NCBI RefSeq assembly: GCF_003217095.1
Contig: NZ_QJSR01000001.1
Span: 1,030,009-1,094,008, forward strand
Reading direction: 5' to 3'
Length of the DNA: 64,000 nt
Source of the DNA: Rhizobium sp. PP-CC-3A-592
GTDB lineage: Bacteria; Pseudomonadota; Alphaproteobacteria; Rhizobiales; Rhizobiaceae
The notes beneath the pieces are model-generated. The model had not been told where the DNA came from. It made no database searches and was given only the letters and a program-made list of their open reading frames with translations. Positions 44,984 through 54,395 of the stretch are shown piece by piece. Made by a program: the position numbers and the translations under genes. Position 1 is the stretch's first letter, and each line of letters opens with the position of its first letter.

Positions 44984-45888
44984 GAGCGGCCTCCCCCGTG
45001 CTTGCCGGTGTAGCGGTAGGCGGTGATGCCGATATTGTCGAACACGGCCTTGGCATCGCCGGAGACGCGCTCGGAGTGGCCGATATAGAGGTGCCCGCCC
45101 CCATCCAGCATCGTCGAGAACCGCGACCAGATCTTCATCTGCGTCGGCTCGTCGAAGTAGATGACGACATTGCGGCAGAAGATCACGTCGAACGGACCCT
45201 TGAACGGCCACTGCGCCATCAGGTTCAGCTCGTTGAAGGTGATGAGCCGCTTGACCTTGTCATCGATCTGCCATTTCTCGCGGCCGTTGATCGAGGTCTG
45301 CTGGAAGAACTGCTTGCGCATCTGCGGTGTGACCGTTTCCAGCGCGTTGATGTCGTAGGCACCGGCCCGGGCGATCGCGAGGATCTTCGGGTCGATATCG
45401 GTCGCCAACACGCGGATGTCGTATTCCGCCGCGTTGGGCAGGACCGACAGGATGGTCAGCGCGATCGAATAGGGCTCCTGCCCGTCGGAACAGGCGGCAG
45501 ACCAGATGCGCACGCGGCCGCCGGCCTTGGCACGCGCGATCAGTGCCGGCAGGACCGTGTCGCGCAGATGCTCGAAATGGTGGTTCTCGCGGAAGAACCG
45601 CGTGAAATTGGTGGTGAGGTGCGAGAGCATGTCCCGGCGCTCGGCGGCACCGGCTGGGGACGACACGAGGTTGCAGTACTCGCGGAAGCCACCGAGCCCA
45701 AGATTGCGGATGTGTTTCGACAGGCGCGAATAGACGAGCGAGGCCTTGGTCTCGTTCAGATAGATGCCGGCATCCGCATAGATCATCGCTGCGATCTCGG
45801 AAAGATCGCGGCGCGTCAGCGGATATTCGCCGCTGGCCAGGCACTCGTCGGGCGACGCTTTCGTGTCGAAGGCGGCCATTCTGCTCAT
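44980..45888 (-). CDS. cheR: chemotaxis methyltransferase CheR
   Basis: The protein has 302 residues. The N-terminal helical domain includes [21 protein letters not shown]. The SAM-binding domain has [20 protein letters not shown] and [18 protein letters not shown]. It methylates receptor glutamates and overlaps cheW upstream and cheB downstream by four bases each. Confidence 0.95.
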   Translation of the reverse strand: MSRMAAFDTKASPDECLASGEYPLTRRDLSEIAAMIYADAGIYLNETKASLVYSRLSKHIRNLGLGGFREYCNLVSSPAGAAERRDMLSHLTTNFTRFFRENHHFEHLRDTVLPALIARAKAGGRVRIWSAACSDGQEPYSIALTILSVLPNAAEYDIRVLATDIDPKILAIARAGAYDINALETVTPQMRKQFFQQTSINGREKWQIDDKVKRLITFNELNLMAQWPFKGPFDVIFCRNVVIYFDEPTQMKIWSRFSTMLDGGGHLYIGHSERVSGDAKAVFDNIGITAYRYTGKHGGGRS

Positions 45889-46352
45889 GCGGCTTCGCTT
45901 TCGGTGTGAGGGAAGACGGCGTCCAGTTCGATCAGGCAGATCATGCGCTTTTCGATGGGAAGGACCCCGCGGGCAAAGGTTCGCTCGAAGTCGGAACTGA
46001 CATCGGGCGTCGGCTGTATGTTGTCGTTCGTCACGCTCAGTATGTCGGACACCGCCTCGACCAGCAGCCCGACGATCCTCTGTCCGGACTGAGCGACGAT
46101 GATGACATGCCGAACGGTCGGTTCGGCCGGGTTCATTCCGAGGCGCGCTGCCAGATCGATGATCGGCAGGACCGCGCCCCGCAGGTTGATGACGCCGAGC
46201 ATGTAGCCCGGCGCATGTGGCATCGACGTCGCAGGCGTCCAGCCACGGATCTCGCGCACCGACATGATATCGACGCAGAACTCCTGGTCGCCGATCCTGA
46301 AGGCGATCAGTTCGCGGGCACCGCTGGTCATGGTGTTTGCGAGCGTCGTCAT
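45885..46352 (-). CDS. cheW: chemotaxis adaptor CheW
   Basis: The protein has 155 residues in a CheW SH3-like fold. It couples receptors to CheA. Signatures are [49 protein letters not shown] and [13 protein letters not shown]. The ATG at 46352 lies four bases after the cheA stop and gives the expected N-terminus. Confidence 0.95.
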   Translation of the reverse strand: MTTLANTMTSGARELIAFRIGDQEFCVDIMSVREIRGWTPATSMPHAPGYMLGVINLRGAVLPIIDLAARLGMNPAEPTVRHVIIVAQSGQRIVGLLVEAVSDILSVTNDNIQPTPDVSSDFERTFARGVLPIEKRMICLIELDAVFPHTESEAA

Positions 46353-46356
46353 GGCT

Positions 46357-48660
46357 TTATCCCACAGCGGACAGGGCTGATTCCAGCCTGAGGGGCTGGC
46401 CGCGGGAGGCGGCGACCACAGCGTCCACATCCAGGATCAGCGCCACGCGGCCGTCACCGAGAATGGTCGCCGCGGCGATGCCGGGCACGTGTGTGTAGTT
46501 CGCCTCCAGGCTCTTGATGACGACCTGGCGCTGGCCCTGGATCGCGTCGACCATCAGCGCGCGCTGACCGCCACCTTCCGATTCCACCAGCAGCGCCACG
46601 CCCTCGACGGGATTGGCCTGGGTGGCACGGAAGTTGAGGATCCGGCCGACATCGACCAGCGGGCAGAAGGAGTTGCGGATCGAAATCAGACGCTGTGTCG
46701 CACCGAAGGAATGGATCGAGGCGGCATCCGGCTGCAGCGTTTCGACGATGGCCGTCAGCGGCACGACCAGCGTCTGGCTGGCGACCGTGACCACCATGCC
46801 GTCGAGCACGGCCAGCGTCAGCGGCAGGCTCATGGTGAAGACGGAGCCCTGGCCGGGCTTCGACGAGATGTTGATGCGTCCGCCGAGCGCCTGGATGGAG
46901 CGCTTGACGACGTCCATGCCGACGCCGCGGCCGGAAAGGTCGGACACCTTCTCGGCGGTCGAGAAGCCGGCGTGGAAGATCAGGTTGTCGATTTCCTCGT
47001 CCGACAGGTTGGCATCGGCCGCGATCAGGTCGTTGTCGATCGCCTTCTGGCGGACGCGTTCGCGGTTGATGCCGGCGCCGTCGTCGGCGAGCTCGATGAT
47101 GATGCGGCCCGAGCGGTGCTTGGCGGTCAGGCGAACGGTGCCTTCCGGGTTCTTGCCGAGCGCGATGCGCTTCTCCGGCATTTCCAGGCCGTGATCGACC
47201 GCGTTGCGGATCATGTGCGTCAGCGGTTCGGCGAGCTTGTCGATGACGGTCTTGTCGACTTCGGTGTTCTCGCCCTCGGTAACCAGGCGCACCGACTTGC
47301 CGGTGATGTCGGCGATTTCGCGCACGGTACGGGCCATGCGCTGGAAGACGGGCTTCACCGGCTGGGCGCGGATGGCCATGACCGAGTCCTGGATCTCGCG
47401 GGTGAGCTGCTGCAGCTCTTCGAGGCCCATATTGATCGACGACGTGCCGTTGGCGTCGTTCTCGATGACGCTCTGCGACAGCATCGCCTGGTTGATGACG
47501 AGCTCGCCCACGAGGTTGATCAGGCGGTCGACGCGATCGAGATCGACGCGGATCGTCTGACCGGCGGCTGCGGCCTGCTGCGCATTGGCGGCGTTTGAAG
47601 CGGGCGCCTGCTTCGCATCGGCAGCCTTGGCGGCAGCGCTGGCAAGGTTGAGGACGTTGCTGGCCGTTTCGAGAGCCGTGATCGTGGCTTCGCGCTCGCC
47701 GGCGGCGATCTGTTCTTCTTCCTCGACCACGCCGAGGGGATGTTCATGCTCCTCGTCGAGGATCGACAGATCGAAGGGAACGGCCTGCATCGGGGCGTCG
47801 CCTTCGACCGCTACCGGCTGCTCGCCTTCGGCAAGCTCGGCCACAGAGAGTTCGCAGTCCCATTCGGCAAATTCGAACACGCCGCGGATCGCATCTTCGC
47901 CCTTGTCGGTGCGAAGCGAGATCTTCCACGAGAAGTAGGCGTCTTCCGGGTTCAGGCCATCAAGCGACGGCAGGCTGTCCATGTCGCAAAGAATGCTCAT
48001 CTCGCCGAGACGGGAGAGATCGCGCAGGAGCAGCGTCGACTCGTTGCCCTTGCGATAGAGATCGGCGTTCGGCCTGAAGGAGATCTCGAAGGTCGGCATC
48101 GCGGCCGGTTCGGCAGCGGCGTCGTCACCGAAATCGTCGAACGAGAAGGCGACGGGCACGAAGCCCTGGTCATTGGGTGCGGCCGGAGCCGGAGCCGGAG
48201 CGGCAGGCGCCGGCTTGGCGGCTGCGGGCTTGGCGGCAGCCTTGGCAACGGGAGCCTCTGCGGCTCCCGGGAGGGGCGTGCCATGGGCCAGTGCTTCGAG
48301 TTCGCGGATCAGCTGCTTGGAGCGCGCTTCATCCACACTGCCGCCGTCACGGGCACAGTTGGTCAGGTCGGCCAGGACGTCGGCCGACTTGAGCATGACT
48401 TTCAGAACCTCCTGCGTGGGTTCGAGCTTGTTGGAGCGAACGCAATCCAGTGTCGTTTCAAACACGTGAGCGAACGAGACCAGATCATCCAGCCCGAAGG
48501 CGCCCGCGCCACCCTTGATAGAGTGAACGGCACGAAAGACCGCATTAACCGTCTCCGGATCGCGATCCCCGTCATTTAAACGAAGGAGACCGGATTCCAG
48601 TTCTGCGAGCTGTTCTTCACATTCCTGGAAGAAGATCTCTTTGATTTCATTCATATCCAT
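46357..48660 (-). CDS. cheA: chemotaxis histidine kinase CheA
   Basis: The protein has 767 residues. The HPt domain has His46 in [15 protein letters not shown] low-complexity Ala/Pro linker (about 140-170) precedes a response-regulator-binding region. The dimerisation domain has [21 protein letters not shown]; the ATPase domain has the N box [21 protein letters not shown] and [20 protein letters not shown]; the C-terminal CheW-like domain ends the protein. It lies 25 bases after cheY1. Confidence 0.96.
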   Translation of the reverse strand: MDMNEIKEIFFQECEEQLAELESGLLRLNDGDRDPETVNAVFRAVHSIKGGAGAFGLDDLVSFAHVFETTLDCVRSNKLEPTQEVLKVMLKSADVLADLTNCARDGGSVDEARSKQLIRELEALAHGTPLPGAAEAPVAKAAAKPAAAKPAPAAPAPAPAAPNDQGFVPVAFSFDDFGDDAAAEPAAMPTFEISFRPNADLYRKGNESTLLLRDLSRLGEMSILCDMDSLPSLDGLNPEDAYFSWKISLRTDKGEDAIRGVFEFAEWDCELSVAELAEGEQPVAVEGDAPMQAVPFDLSILDEEHEHPLGVVEEEEQIAAGEREATITALETASNVLNLASAAAKAADAKQAPASNAANAQQAAAAGQTIRVDLDRVDRLINLVGELVINQAMLSQSVIENDANGTSSINMGLEELQQLTREIQDSVMAIRAQPVKPVFQRMARTVREIADITGKSVRLVTEGENTEVDKTVIDKLAEPLTHMIRNAVDHGLEMPEKRIALGKNPEGTVRLTAKHRSGRIIIELADDGAGINRERVRQKAIDNDLIAADANLSDEEIDNLIFHAGFSTAEKVSDLSGRGVGMDVVKRSIQALGGRINISSKPGQGSVFTMSLPLTLAVLDGMVVTVASQTLVVPLTAIVETLQPDAASIHSFGATQRLISIRNSFCPLVDVGRILNFRATQANPVEGVALLVESEGGGQRALMVDAIQGQRQVVIKSLEANYTHVPGIAAATILGDGRVALILDVDAVVAASRGQPLRLESALSAVG

Positions 48661-48685
48661 AGCTGGAATCCTGGCGAGGGTTTTT

Positions 48686-49051
48686 TTAAGCGGTTACGCG
48701 CTCGATGGCGTCGATCAGCTTTGTCGGATCGAAGGGCTTGACGATCCAGCCCGTCGCTCCGGCCTGACGGGCGCGGTTCTTCTTTTCCGCGTCGCTTTCC
48801 GTGGTCAGGACCAGGATCGGGATGGCGCGGTACTTCTCGTTGCGGCGGACGCCTTCGATGAAACCGAAGCCGTCGAGGCGGGGCATGTTGATGTCGGTGA
48901 CGATGACATCGGGATTACAGTCTTCGAGGACTTCGAGACCTTCGATGCCGTCTTCGGCCTGAATGGTTTCGAAACCGGCATTGTTGAGCGTCACGAGGAG
49001 CATATTCCGGATCGTCCGGCTATCGTCCACGGTGAGAACCTTCTTCTTCAT
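48686..49051 (-). CDS. cheY1: chemotaxis response regulator CheY1
   Basis: The protein has 121 residues, a single receiver domain with Asp53 (VIVTDINMPRLDG), acidic residues at 9-10 and Lys in IVKPFDP. In S. meliloti CheY1 acts as a phosphate sink that drains CheY2-P through CheA. It starts two bases after cheS. Confidence 0.95.
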   Translation of the reverse strand: MKKKVLTVDDSRTIRNMLLVTLNNAGFETIQAEDGIEGLEVLEDCNPDVIVTDINMPRLDGFGFIEGVRRNEKYRAIPILVLTTESDAEKKNRARQAGATGWIVKPFDPTKLIDAIERVTA

Positions 49052-49053
49052 TT

Positions 49054-49350
49054 TCAGATCTCCTTAGCCATCAGATGGTCGACATTGACCCCGATGAGCT
49101 GCGTCGTTTTGGTGAAAGCGTCCGACACCTTGGAAATGGTGAAGGCGTGTTTGTCCTCATCCCAGCTTTTGGCACCCGCCATCAGCACCTGCACGCAGAG
49201 CGCTCCGACCCGCTCCACGGCCGAGGCGTCGATCACGATGTTGCTGCCGCGCATCTCCGTCAGCTTGCGATGAAGGACGCTGGCCTCGTTGAGGTCGAGG
49301 ACCGGCGCGAGATTGAGCGTCTTCGATGCGGCTTTCTTTGGGGCCATCAC
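49054..49350 (-). CDS. cheS: STAS-domain chemotaxis protein CheS
   Basis: The protein has 98 residues with a STAS (anti-sigma-antagonist-like) fold: LNLAPVLDLNEASVLHRKLTEMRGSNIVIDASAVERVG. CheS of S. meliloti binds CheA and speeds decay of CheY1-P. It lies between icpA and cheY1, as there. Confidence 0.9.
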   Translation of the reverse strand: MMAPKKAASKTLNLAPVLDLNEASVLHRKLTEMRGSNIVIDASAVERVGALCVQVLMAGAKSWDEDKHAFTISKVSDAFTKTTQLIGVNVDHLMAKEI

Positions 49351-49474
49351 GGCGCCTTTCCTTGTGTCACCTGGAGGAGATTGACCTGTCGAACGAAACC
49401 GTCCGCGTTGCGATGGCCGGAAGGACCGGTGTCACACAGGCGGAACGGGCATGGACGCAGAGCCGGGAGCATCG

Positions 49475-51112
49475 TCATGATCGCCCCCATGCCGACACGC
49501 GCCCGAAGGCGATGTCGTCCTCGTCATCGAGAAAAGCCTCCGCCCTCGCCACCTGCGCAGGCAGAGCCTGTCGCGGCGGCGTGGCGGCGGCCATCATCTT
49601 GTCTGCCGCGCGTGCGCCCGTGTTTGCGGGGCGCAGCGTGAAGCGGCGAATGGTTTCGCCAAGCTCGACCGTCACCATGCGCGCCGTCTGACCGGCAGCC
49701 GCCGTGCGTTCGGCATCGCTGGTGAGACCTGCAAGCGCGCGGCCGGAGCGGCCGATCTCGGTGCGAAGGTCTTCGAGGCTGGACAGATCCTCGCCCGACT
49801 GACGGGCAATGCCGGTGATGGCGGACTGAATGCCGTGGACCTGCTCGACGATGTTGCCGATGGCCGCCTGCGTGCGGCCGACGCGTTCGACGCCGGCATC
49901 GACCTGGGCCTTGGTGCCCGTGACGAGCTGCTTGATCTCGCGGGCCGCATCGCCGGAACGCTGGGCGAGCGCCCGGACTTCCTGGGCGACGACTGCGAAA
50001 CCACGACCGCTTTCGCCTGCGCGTGCAGCTTCGATACCGGCATTCAGCGCGAGGAGATTGGTCTGGAAGGCGATCTCGTCGATCACGCCGATGATCTGGC
50101 CAATCTTCTCGGCGGAGGATTCGATGTCTGCCATGGCCGCAATCGCAAGACCGGCGATCTCGCCGCTGCGCTCGACGGAATGTCCCGTCGCCGCGACGGC
50201 CTTTTCAGCCGCGGAGCTTTCCCGTGCACTGTCGCGAACCCTGATAACGAGGGCTTCCAGCCGTTCCGCAACCGAATCCAGCGCCGCCGCTTCGGATTGC
50301 GCGGCTGATCCCAGACGCTCGGTTCCCGCGGTCATCGTCTCGCTGGCCGCAGCCGAGGAGGAGATCCCGGTGTCCAGATTGCGCAGGTTCGCCTCGATTG
50401 TGTCGAGGGCGGCATCCAGCGAGCGGGCAAGCGGCACGGCCGCTTCCGGCACGTCGGCCGGGGTGCGCGTAGAGACGTCGCCCGCTGCGAGCGCCTCGGC
50501 GATACCGGTGAAGGCTGCGAGCAACTCGGCTTCCGACGTCGCGCGCGTTTCCGCCAGCTGGCGCTGGTGGGTCTGGCGCTGTTCGTTGAAGCGAAGGGTC
50601 ACGCCGATTTCCGTGTCGACGAAGACGGTGCGGACGAGGGCGGAGATAAGGTCCGTCAGTTCCTGCTGCTTGCCCTTGCCGGTCGCCAGCATGGATTTCG
50701 GCCAGAACGCCTCGATGGCGGAGACGATCAGCCGCTCGAGGATGACGCCATGACCGGCGATCTGCCAGCGGGGATCGAGGCCCATGCGGCTCTCCGCATC
50801 GGCCAGCACCTTGACGCGCTCGGCATAGAGACTGTCGAACCGCGCATCCGTCAACACGCCCCAATGAGAGGCGTGGAGGTCGTGCAGCCGGTCGATCTGA
50901 CGGTCGCTGGAGAAATGGCGCGCGGCTTCGGGGAAGGTCTGAAGACGCTGGAAAAGATCGCGCAGAGCGAGATCGACCTGGGGCTGGAGGGCCTGGCGGT
51001 GACGGCGCAGGATGTCGGTTTCGCTGGAATCCAGCCCGGCAAACCGCAGGCGCTCGACCAGGCTTCCTGCCTGCGCCCTCCGGTTCTGGTCTGCCACGGC
51101 TTCCTGTCCCAC
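49475..51112 (-). CDS. icpA: soluble globin-coupled chemoreceptor IcpA
   Basis: The protein has 545 residues and no membrane helix, so it is cytoplasmic. The first 175 residues form a protoglobin-type sensor domain. A HAMP-like region with [21 protein letters not shown] follows, then the signalling hairpin with [34 protein letters not shown]. It is first in the che operon, as icpA in S. meliloti. At the usual proximal heme His of this family (H.RIGL.P.W) the sequence is [10 protein letters not shown], with Glu107. There is no C-terminal NWETF-type pentapeptide. Confidence 0.9.
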   Translation of the reverse strand: MGQEAVADQNRRAQAGSLVERLRFAGLDSSETDILRRHRQALQPQVDLALRDLFQRLQTFPEAARHFSSDRQIDRLHDLHASHWGVLTDARFDSLYAERVKVLADAESRMGLDPRWQIAGHGVILERLIVSAIEAFWPKSMLATGKGKQQELTDLISALVRTVFVDTEIGVTLRFNEQRQTHQRQLAETRATSEAELLAAFTGIAEALAAGDVSTRTPADVPEAAVPLARSLDAALDTIEANLRNLDTGISSSAAASETMTAGTERLGSAAQSEAAALDSVAERLEALVIRVRDSARESSAAEKAVAATGHSVERSGEIAGLAIAAMADIESSAEKIGQIIGVIDEIAFQTNLLALNAGIEAARAGESGRGFAVVAQEVRALAQRSGDAAREIKQLVTGTKAQVDAGVERVGRTQAAIGNIVEQVHGIQSAITGIARQSGEDLSSLEDLRTEIGRSGRALAGLTSDAERTAAAGQTARMVTVELGETIRRFTLRPANTGARAADKMMAAATPPRQALPAQVARAEAFLDDEDDIAFGRVSAWGRS

Positions 51113-51626
51113 GTTTGTCCCCGGTCCCGGTATGTCTCCCGTCAGGGCCGGTGACCATCACCGCCTGCCGAATGAAATGAGAATGTGCGCCCGATGGCGC
51201 CAGATGATGCCTGCTTGTCCGACAACGGAGCATAGGCCCCGTTAACGTCACATACCGGGTTGGGACCGGCTCGTCGGATCGGCATCATGCCCGGGAGGGG
51301 ACAAGGGGTCCCCGCTTCGACGTGTAGGGACCATGTTTATGGTTAATTCCTTGCTTGAAAGTTAACGCCACCTCCCTAATCCACAGAACGCTGAAAGATC
51401 GTGCCGGAAAGGGCGCAAACGCCTGTCGGCACAGGTTTTCATCCCCCATTCCTCGCAATTGTGGCCGTGGTCTCGCGCGCATAAAAAGAGGACACTTCCG
51501 GCGCGACACCCAGCTGCCCGGCGACCGCGTCTTGGACGGCGCGATGAGGTCGTTCCGGCATCGTGCGCGTCTTCCAGGGAGGGATCCAGCGGACATCATG
51601 ATGATGACGCGAAAAGGAAACGGGCA
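51113..51626. other. che operon promoter region
   Basis: No gene seen in these 514 bases. On the minus strand 51330-51370 carries TTAACCAT (51339-51346), AGCAAG nine bases away, and GTTAAC at 51361, the likeliest promoter area for icpA. The stretch 51113-51300 is a GC-rich leader. The end belongs to the upstream region of a small plus-strand gene. Confidence 0.5.
51339..51359 (-). promoter_or_regulatory. possible che promoter with TTAACCAT half-site
   Basis: On the minus strand the bases read AAGCAAG, then GAATTAACCATAA. TTAACCAT is the half-site seen upstream of flagellin 1. AGCAAG at nine bases from ATAA loosely echoes the flagellar motif. This is a weak call, about 230 bases before icpA. 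Confidence 0.3.
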
Positions 51627-51740
51627 ATGATTGTTCTCGGACTGAGCGCCACCCTCATCGCATGCCTGACGCTCGTTGCCATCTCCGTCCTTCTCAACAT
51701 CGACGACGGCCGCGTCGCGCTTCCCTCGCGCATCCTCTGA
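51627..51740 (+). CDS. 37-residue membrane protein
   Basis: MIVLGLSATLIACLTLVAIS continues to a short polar tail ending SRIL. One membrane helix (about 3-25). AAAAGGAA precedes the ATG by about seven bases. Small single-helix proteins of this kind are common in rhizobia and usually unnamed. No family recognised. Confidence 0.55.
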   Translation: MIVLGLSATLIACLTLVAISVLLNIDDGRVALPSRIL

Positions 51741-51847
51741 GCCGTCTTCGGGACAGTCTTCATCGTAACATTTCCTGTTGCTGAAGATCTAACCCGGCGC
51801 TCGCGCTGCCCTATCTCCTGGTTCATCCATTCGGAAAGGAACCATCC

Positions 51848-52102
51848 ATGGGTATCGAAAGCATTCTCATCTTCCTCCTGATCGGCGCAGTGGCCGGTTG
51901 GCTTGCCGGCCTCATCGTGTCCGGCTTCGGCTTCGGCCTGTTCGGCAATATCATCGTCGGCATCATCGGCGCCTTCATCGCAGGCTGGCTGTTCCCGCGT
52001 CTCGGTTTCGTGATCGGCGGCGGCATTCTCGCGGCCATCATCCATGCGACGCTCGGCGCGATCATCCTGCTGGTGCTCATCCGCGTGATCAAGCGAGCCT
52101 GA
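51848..52102 (+). CDS. GlsB/YeaQ/YmgE family stress membrane protein
   Basis: The protein has 84 residues with three hydrophobic segments. LLIGAVAGWLAGLIVSGFGFGLFGNIIVGIIGAFIAGWL and LGFVIGGGIL match the transglycosylase-associated/GlsB family, small inner-membrane proteins induced by stress. Biochemical role unknown. AAGGAACC precedes the ATG. The next small gene starts 12 bases later and is probably co-transcribed. Confidence 0.9.
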   Translation: MGIESILIFLLIGAVAGWLAGLIVSGFGFGLFGNIIVGIIGAFIAGWLFPRLGFVIGGGILAAIIHATLGAIILLVLIRVIKRA

Positions 52103-52114
52103 GGAAGAGGCATC

Positions 52115-52303
52115 ATGTCCAGCACGACAGACCCCAAGATCGAAGCCGCCCTCGCGTCGTTCATTTCCGACCATCCGGAAATCAACAGCCGGGACGCGGC
52201 CATCGCCGCCATTCTCGAGAACTGGTTTACGAGCCACGGCTACCTGCCACATGGTCAGGAGGGCACGCGCCCGGAAGACCTTGACGCAACCAACGACGAC
52301 TGA
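52115..52303 (+). CDS. 62-residue hypothetical protein
   Basis: Begins MSSTTDPKIEAALASFISDH, with a helical core (RDAAIAAILENWFTSHGYL) and an acidic tail. GAGGAAGAGG precedes the ATG. It follows the GlsB-family gene closely and ends before a strong terminator, so the two likely form an operon. I recognise no family; the helical core resembles small DNA-binding folds only in a general way. Confidence 0.6.
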   Translation: MSSTTDPKIEAALASFISDHPEINSRDAAIAAILENWFTSHGYLPHGQEGTRPEDLDATNDD

Positions 52304-52327
52304 AAAAATCGGCGACAGCAATGCTGG

Positions 52328-52354
52328 AGGCGGGCTTAACGGCCCGCCTTTTCG
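52328..52354 (+). terminator. intrinsic terminator
   Basis: AGGCGGGC pairs with GCCCGCCT around TTAACG, followed by TTTTCG. It closes the two-gene stress-type unit 25 bases after its stop. Confidence 0.85.
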
Positions 52355-52411
52355 TGTCAGCGCGTGGCACGGGCTGGCAACCGACGAACCTTTCAGACAG
52401 CGGACAGCCTC

Positions 52412-52876
52412 ATGAGCCTTTCCTCCGTGACCGCCTTCCTGGCCGAGAAGGCGCCCGACCTTGAGGTCATCGTTCTCGACGAGAGCACGGCGACGGTCGC
52501 CATGGCGGCGGCGGCACATCGCGTCGTGCCGGCGCAGATCGCCAAGACCCTGGCGCTCCGGGTCGCAGACGCGGTGATCCTGATCGTCACGGGCGGTGAA
52601 GCGCGTATCGACAACAAGAAGTTCAAGGCGCGGTTCGGCACCAAAGCCCGGATGCTCGACCTTTCCGACGTGGAAGCAGAGACGAGCCATCCGGTGGGCG
52701 GTGTCTGCCCTTTCGGTCTGCCAAAGCCGCTTGCGGTCTATTGCGACGTCTCGCTGCGCGCCTTCGACATCGTCGTGCCGGCAGCAGGCGCCACCAATGC
52801 TGCCGTGCGGATTTCGCCCGAGCGCATGGCCGACATCACCGGAGCAGAGTGGATCGACGTGACCGCCTCGACATAA
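52412..52876 (+). CDS. YbaK/ProX-type aminoacyl-tRNA deacylase domain protein
   Basis: The protein has 154 residues. The family removes misacylated amino acids from tRNA. Signatures are RVVPAQIAKTLALRV, LIVTGGEARIDNKKFKARFG (the catalytic Lys region) and HPVGGVCPFGLPKPLAVYCD. I chose the ATG at 52412; a start at 52364 would add 16 basic residues that look untranslated. Substrate specificity cannot be read. Confidence 0.88.
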   Translation: MSLSSVTAFLAEKAPDLEVIVLDESTATVAMAAAAHRVVPAQIAKTLALRVADAVILIVTGGEARIDNKKFKARFGTKARMLDLSDVEAETSHPVGGVCPFGLPKPLAVYCDVSLRAFDIVVPAAGATNAAVRISPERMADITGAEWIDVTAST

Positions 52877-53057
52877 ATCGGTCGGTCTACAGATGCTCGT
52901 GAAAAAGCCTTTCGAAACAAAGGGTAACGCCATTCCGTGTGCGTCATTTCATACGCACATTCGAGCCAGCCGGTGACATCGCCTTGTTTCAGCCATCGAA
53001 TGGCCAAGAAAATTGCCTTGAAGCGGCGGTTCCGACCGATAGTGAGAGAATCAATGC

Positions 53058-53447
53058 ATGAACAGGATTGCCTTGTCGGCTCTGCTGGCGGCATGCACCG
53101 CCACCTCGGCTGCCGCCATGGATCAGACGCTCGTTCGCCAGTTCCAGAAACTCGATCCCGCCACACGGCTGGAGCAGCGCTGCGATACGGAAGCGATGGA
53201 GCGCATCAACAAGGACAAGACGCAGTACCGGCCCGACAAGGTCATCGCCTACGCGTTCGGCGATCCGGTGACGGGCACCAACACCATCACTGCGCCCGGC
53301 GCCGTCTTCCGCAGTCAGGGAGAATGGTATCGGCTGAAATTCCGCTGTACCACCGGTCCTGATCACATCGATGTGCGATCGTTCAAATATGAGATCGGCA
53401 GCCAGATTCCGCATGACGCCTGGGAGAGGCACTATCTCTATCCCTGA
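53058..53447 (+). CDS. DUF930 periplasmic protein
   Basis: The protein has 129 residues, with a signal peptide of about 20 residues (ALSALLAACTATSAAA). The mature part begins MDQTLVRQFQKLDPATRLEQRCD, the N-terminus of DUF930 proteins in rhizobia, and carries two Cys (RCD and FRC). Function unknown. Confidence 0.82.
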   Translation: MNRIALSALLAACTATSAAAMDQTLVRQFQKLDPATRLEQRCDTEAMERINKDKTQYRPDKVIAYAFGDPVTGTNTITAPGAVFRSQGEWYRLKFRCTTGPDHIDVRSFKYEIGSQIPHDAWERHYLYP

Positions 53448-53843
53448 TGTCAGCTGATCTCTCGTCTCGGGATGCCCTCGACAGAATCCTAAAGGACAGC
53501 CCAGAGACCGAGAACGGTCAGGACGGCGAGGAACGCCATGGTGTTCAACAGCGTGCGCATCATATGTGTAGCCATGTTCAACTCCTCCCTCAGCGCGGCC
53601 GATGCCTCTGCATGCCGCGCTATTTCTCCCGATCGACCTATCGCGTTTTCGGAACGGCCTCCTCCAAGGCCTCTCCATCCCCAAGTGCCGAGGCCCCTGA
53701 TTTCGTGAGCATATCATCGATGCGTTAATAAACCTCATGACAGAGGTGTGAACCGCTGTCCATTAGCGGATGCGAAGATTCCTTCGTGGACTCTCGCGCT
53801 TGCTAGAAATATTTCGGGAAGCGTGGAATAGAGTGCTGTCGCC
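53448..53843. other. gap with one very small minus-strand gene
   Basis: These 396 bases separate the DUF930 gene from the ECF sigma gene. The only coding signal I see is the 28-codon minus-strand frame at 53489-53575. The remainder (53580-53843) would hold its promoter and that of the sigma factor. I found no GGAAC-type stress promoter with certainty. Confidence 0.5.
53489..53575 (-). CDS. 28-residue single-helix membrane protein
   Basis: Reads MATHMMRTLLNTMAFLAVLT then VLGLWAVL and TAG. A basic N-terminus is followed by one hydrophobic helix, a typical tiny membrane protein. GGGAGGAG lies six bases before the ATG, as good a ribosome site as any in the window. It is too short for usual gene callers. 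Confidence 0.6.
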   Translation of the reverse strand: MATHMMRTLLNTMAFLAVLTVLGLWAVL

Positions 53844-54395
53844 ATGCGTATATCTCACATGGACGACAGGAAAAGCCCCTTCGATGTCATCGGCCAGCTC
53901 GGCGCTCTCCGGCGCTATGCCCGTTCGCTCGTGCGCAATCCCGACGATGCCGAGGATCTGGTGCAGGACGCGCTGATGCGCGCCTATGAGCGCCGGCCAA
54001 GCTTTCGTCAGGGCGCGAACCTGCGGACATGGCTGATGTCCGTCCTTCACAACACGCATATCGACAGCCTGCGCCGCAAGCGCTCGCAGACGCGGCGCGT
54101 GGAGGAAGCGGCCCTGCTTTCGCAAGGCCTGCATCATAGCGGAGCGGAAGATGTCGTTCGTCTCGGGCAGTTGCGCGAGGCGTTCTTCAGCCTTCCCGAA
54201 GAGCAGCGCGCCGCCCTTCACCTCGTCGCCATCGACGAGATGTCCTACCAGGACGCCGCGCGCGTTCTCGATATTCCCGTGGGGACGCTGATGTCGCGCC
54301 TTTCCCGCGCGCGGGCCCGCCTGCGCGCTTTCGAGGAAGACCGCACGCCGACCCACCTCAAGATCGTTGGAGGCACCGACAATGACCATGGCTGA
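53844..54395 (+). CDS. ECF-type RNA polymerase sigma factor
   Basis: The protein has 183 residues. Region 2 has RRYARSLVRNPDDAEDLVQDALMRAYERRPSF; region 4 has FFSLPEEQRAALHLVAIDEMSYQDAARVLDIPVGTLMSRLSRARARL. It overlaps the next gene, a putative anti-sigma factor, by 14 bases. The pair is probably autoregulated. Which ECF group it belongs to cannot be settled by eye. An internal ATG at residue 6 could also be the start. Confidence 0.9.
   Translation: MRISHMDDRKSPFDVIGQLGALRRYARSLVRNPDDAEDLVQDALMRAYERRPSFRQGANLRTWLMSVLHNTHIDSLRRKRSQTRRVEEAALLSQGLHHSGAEDVVRLGQLREAFFSLPEEQRAALHLVAIDEMSYQDAARVLDIPVGTLMSRLSRARARLRAFEEDRTPTHLKIVGGTDNDHG

Noticed and set aside
43763-45013. 416-residue open frame on the plus strand
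   Set aside because: Antisense to cheY2, cheB and the end of cheR; no recognisable domain.
51459-51740. 93-residue reading of the small membrane protein
   Set aside because: The upstream 56 residues are basic and disordered-looking and lack a ribosome site; the internal ATG at 51627 gives a clean membrane protein.
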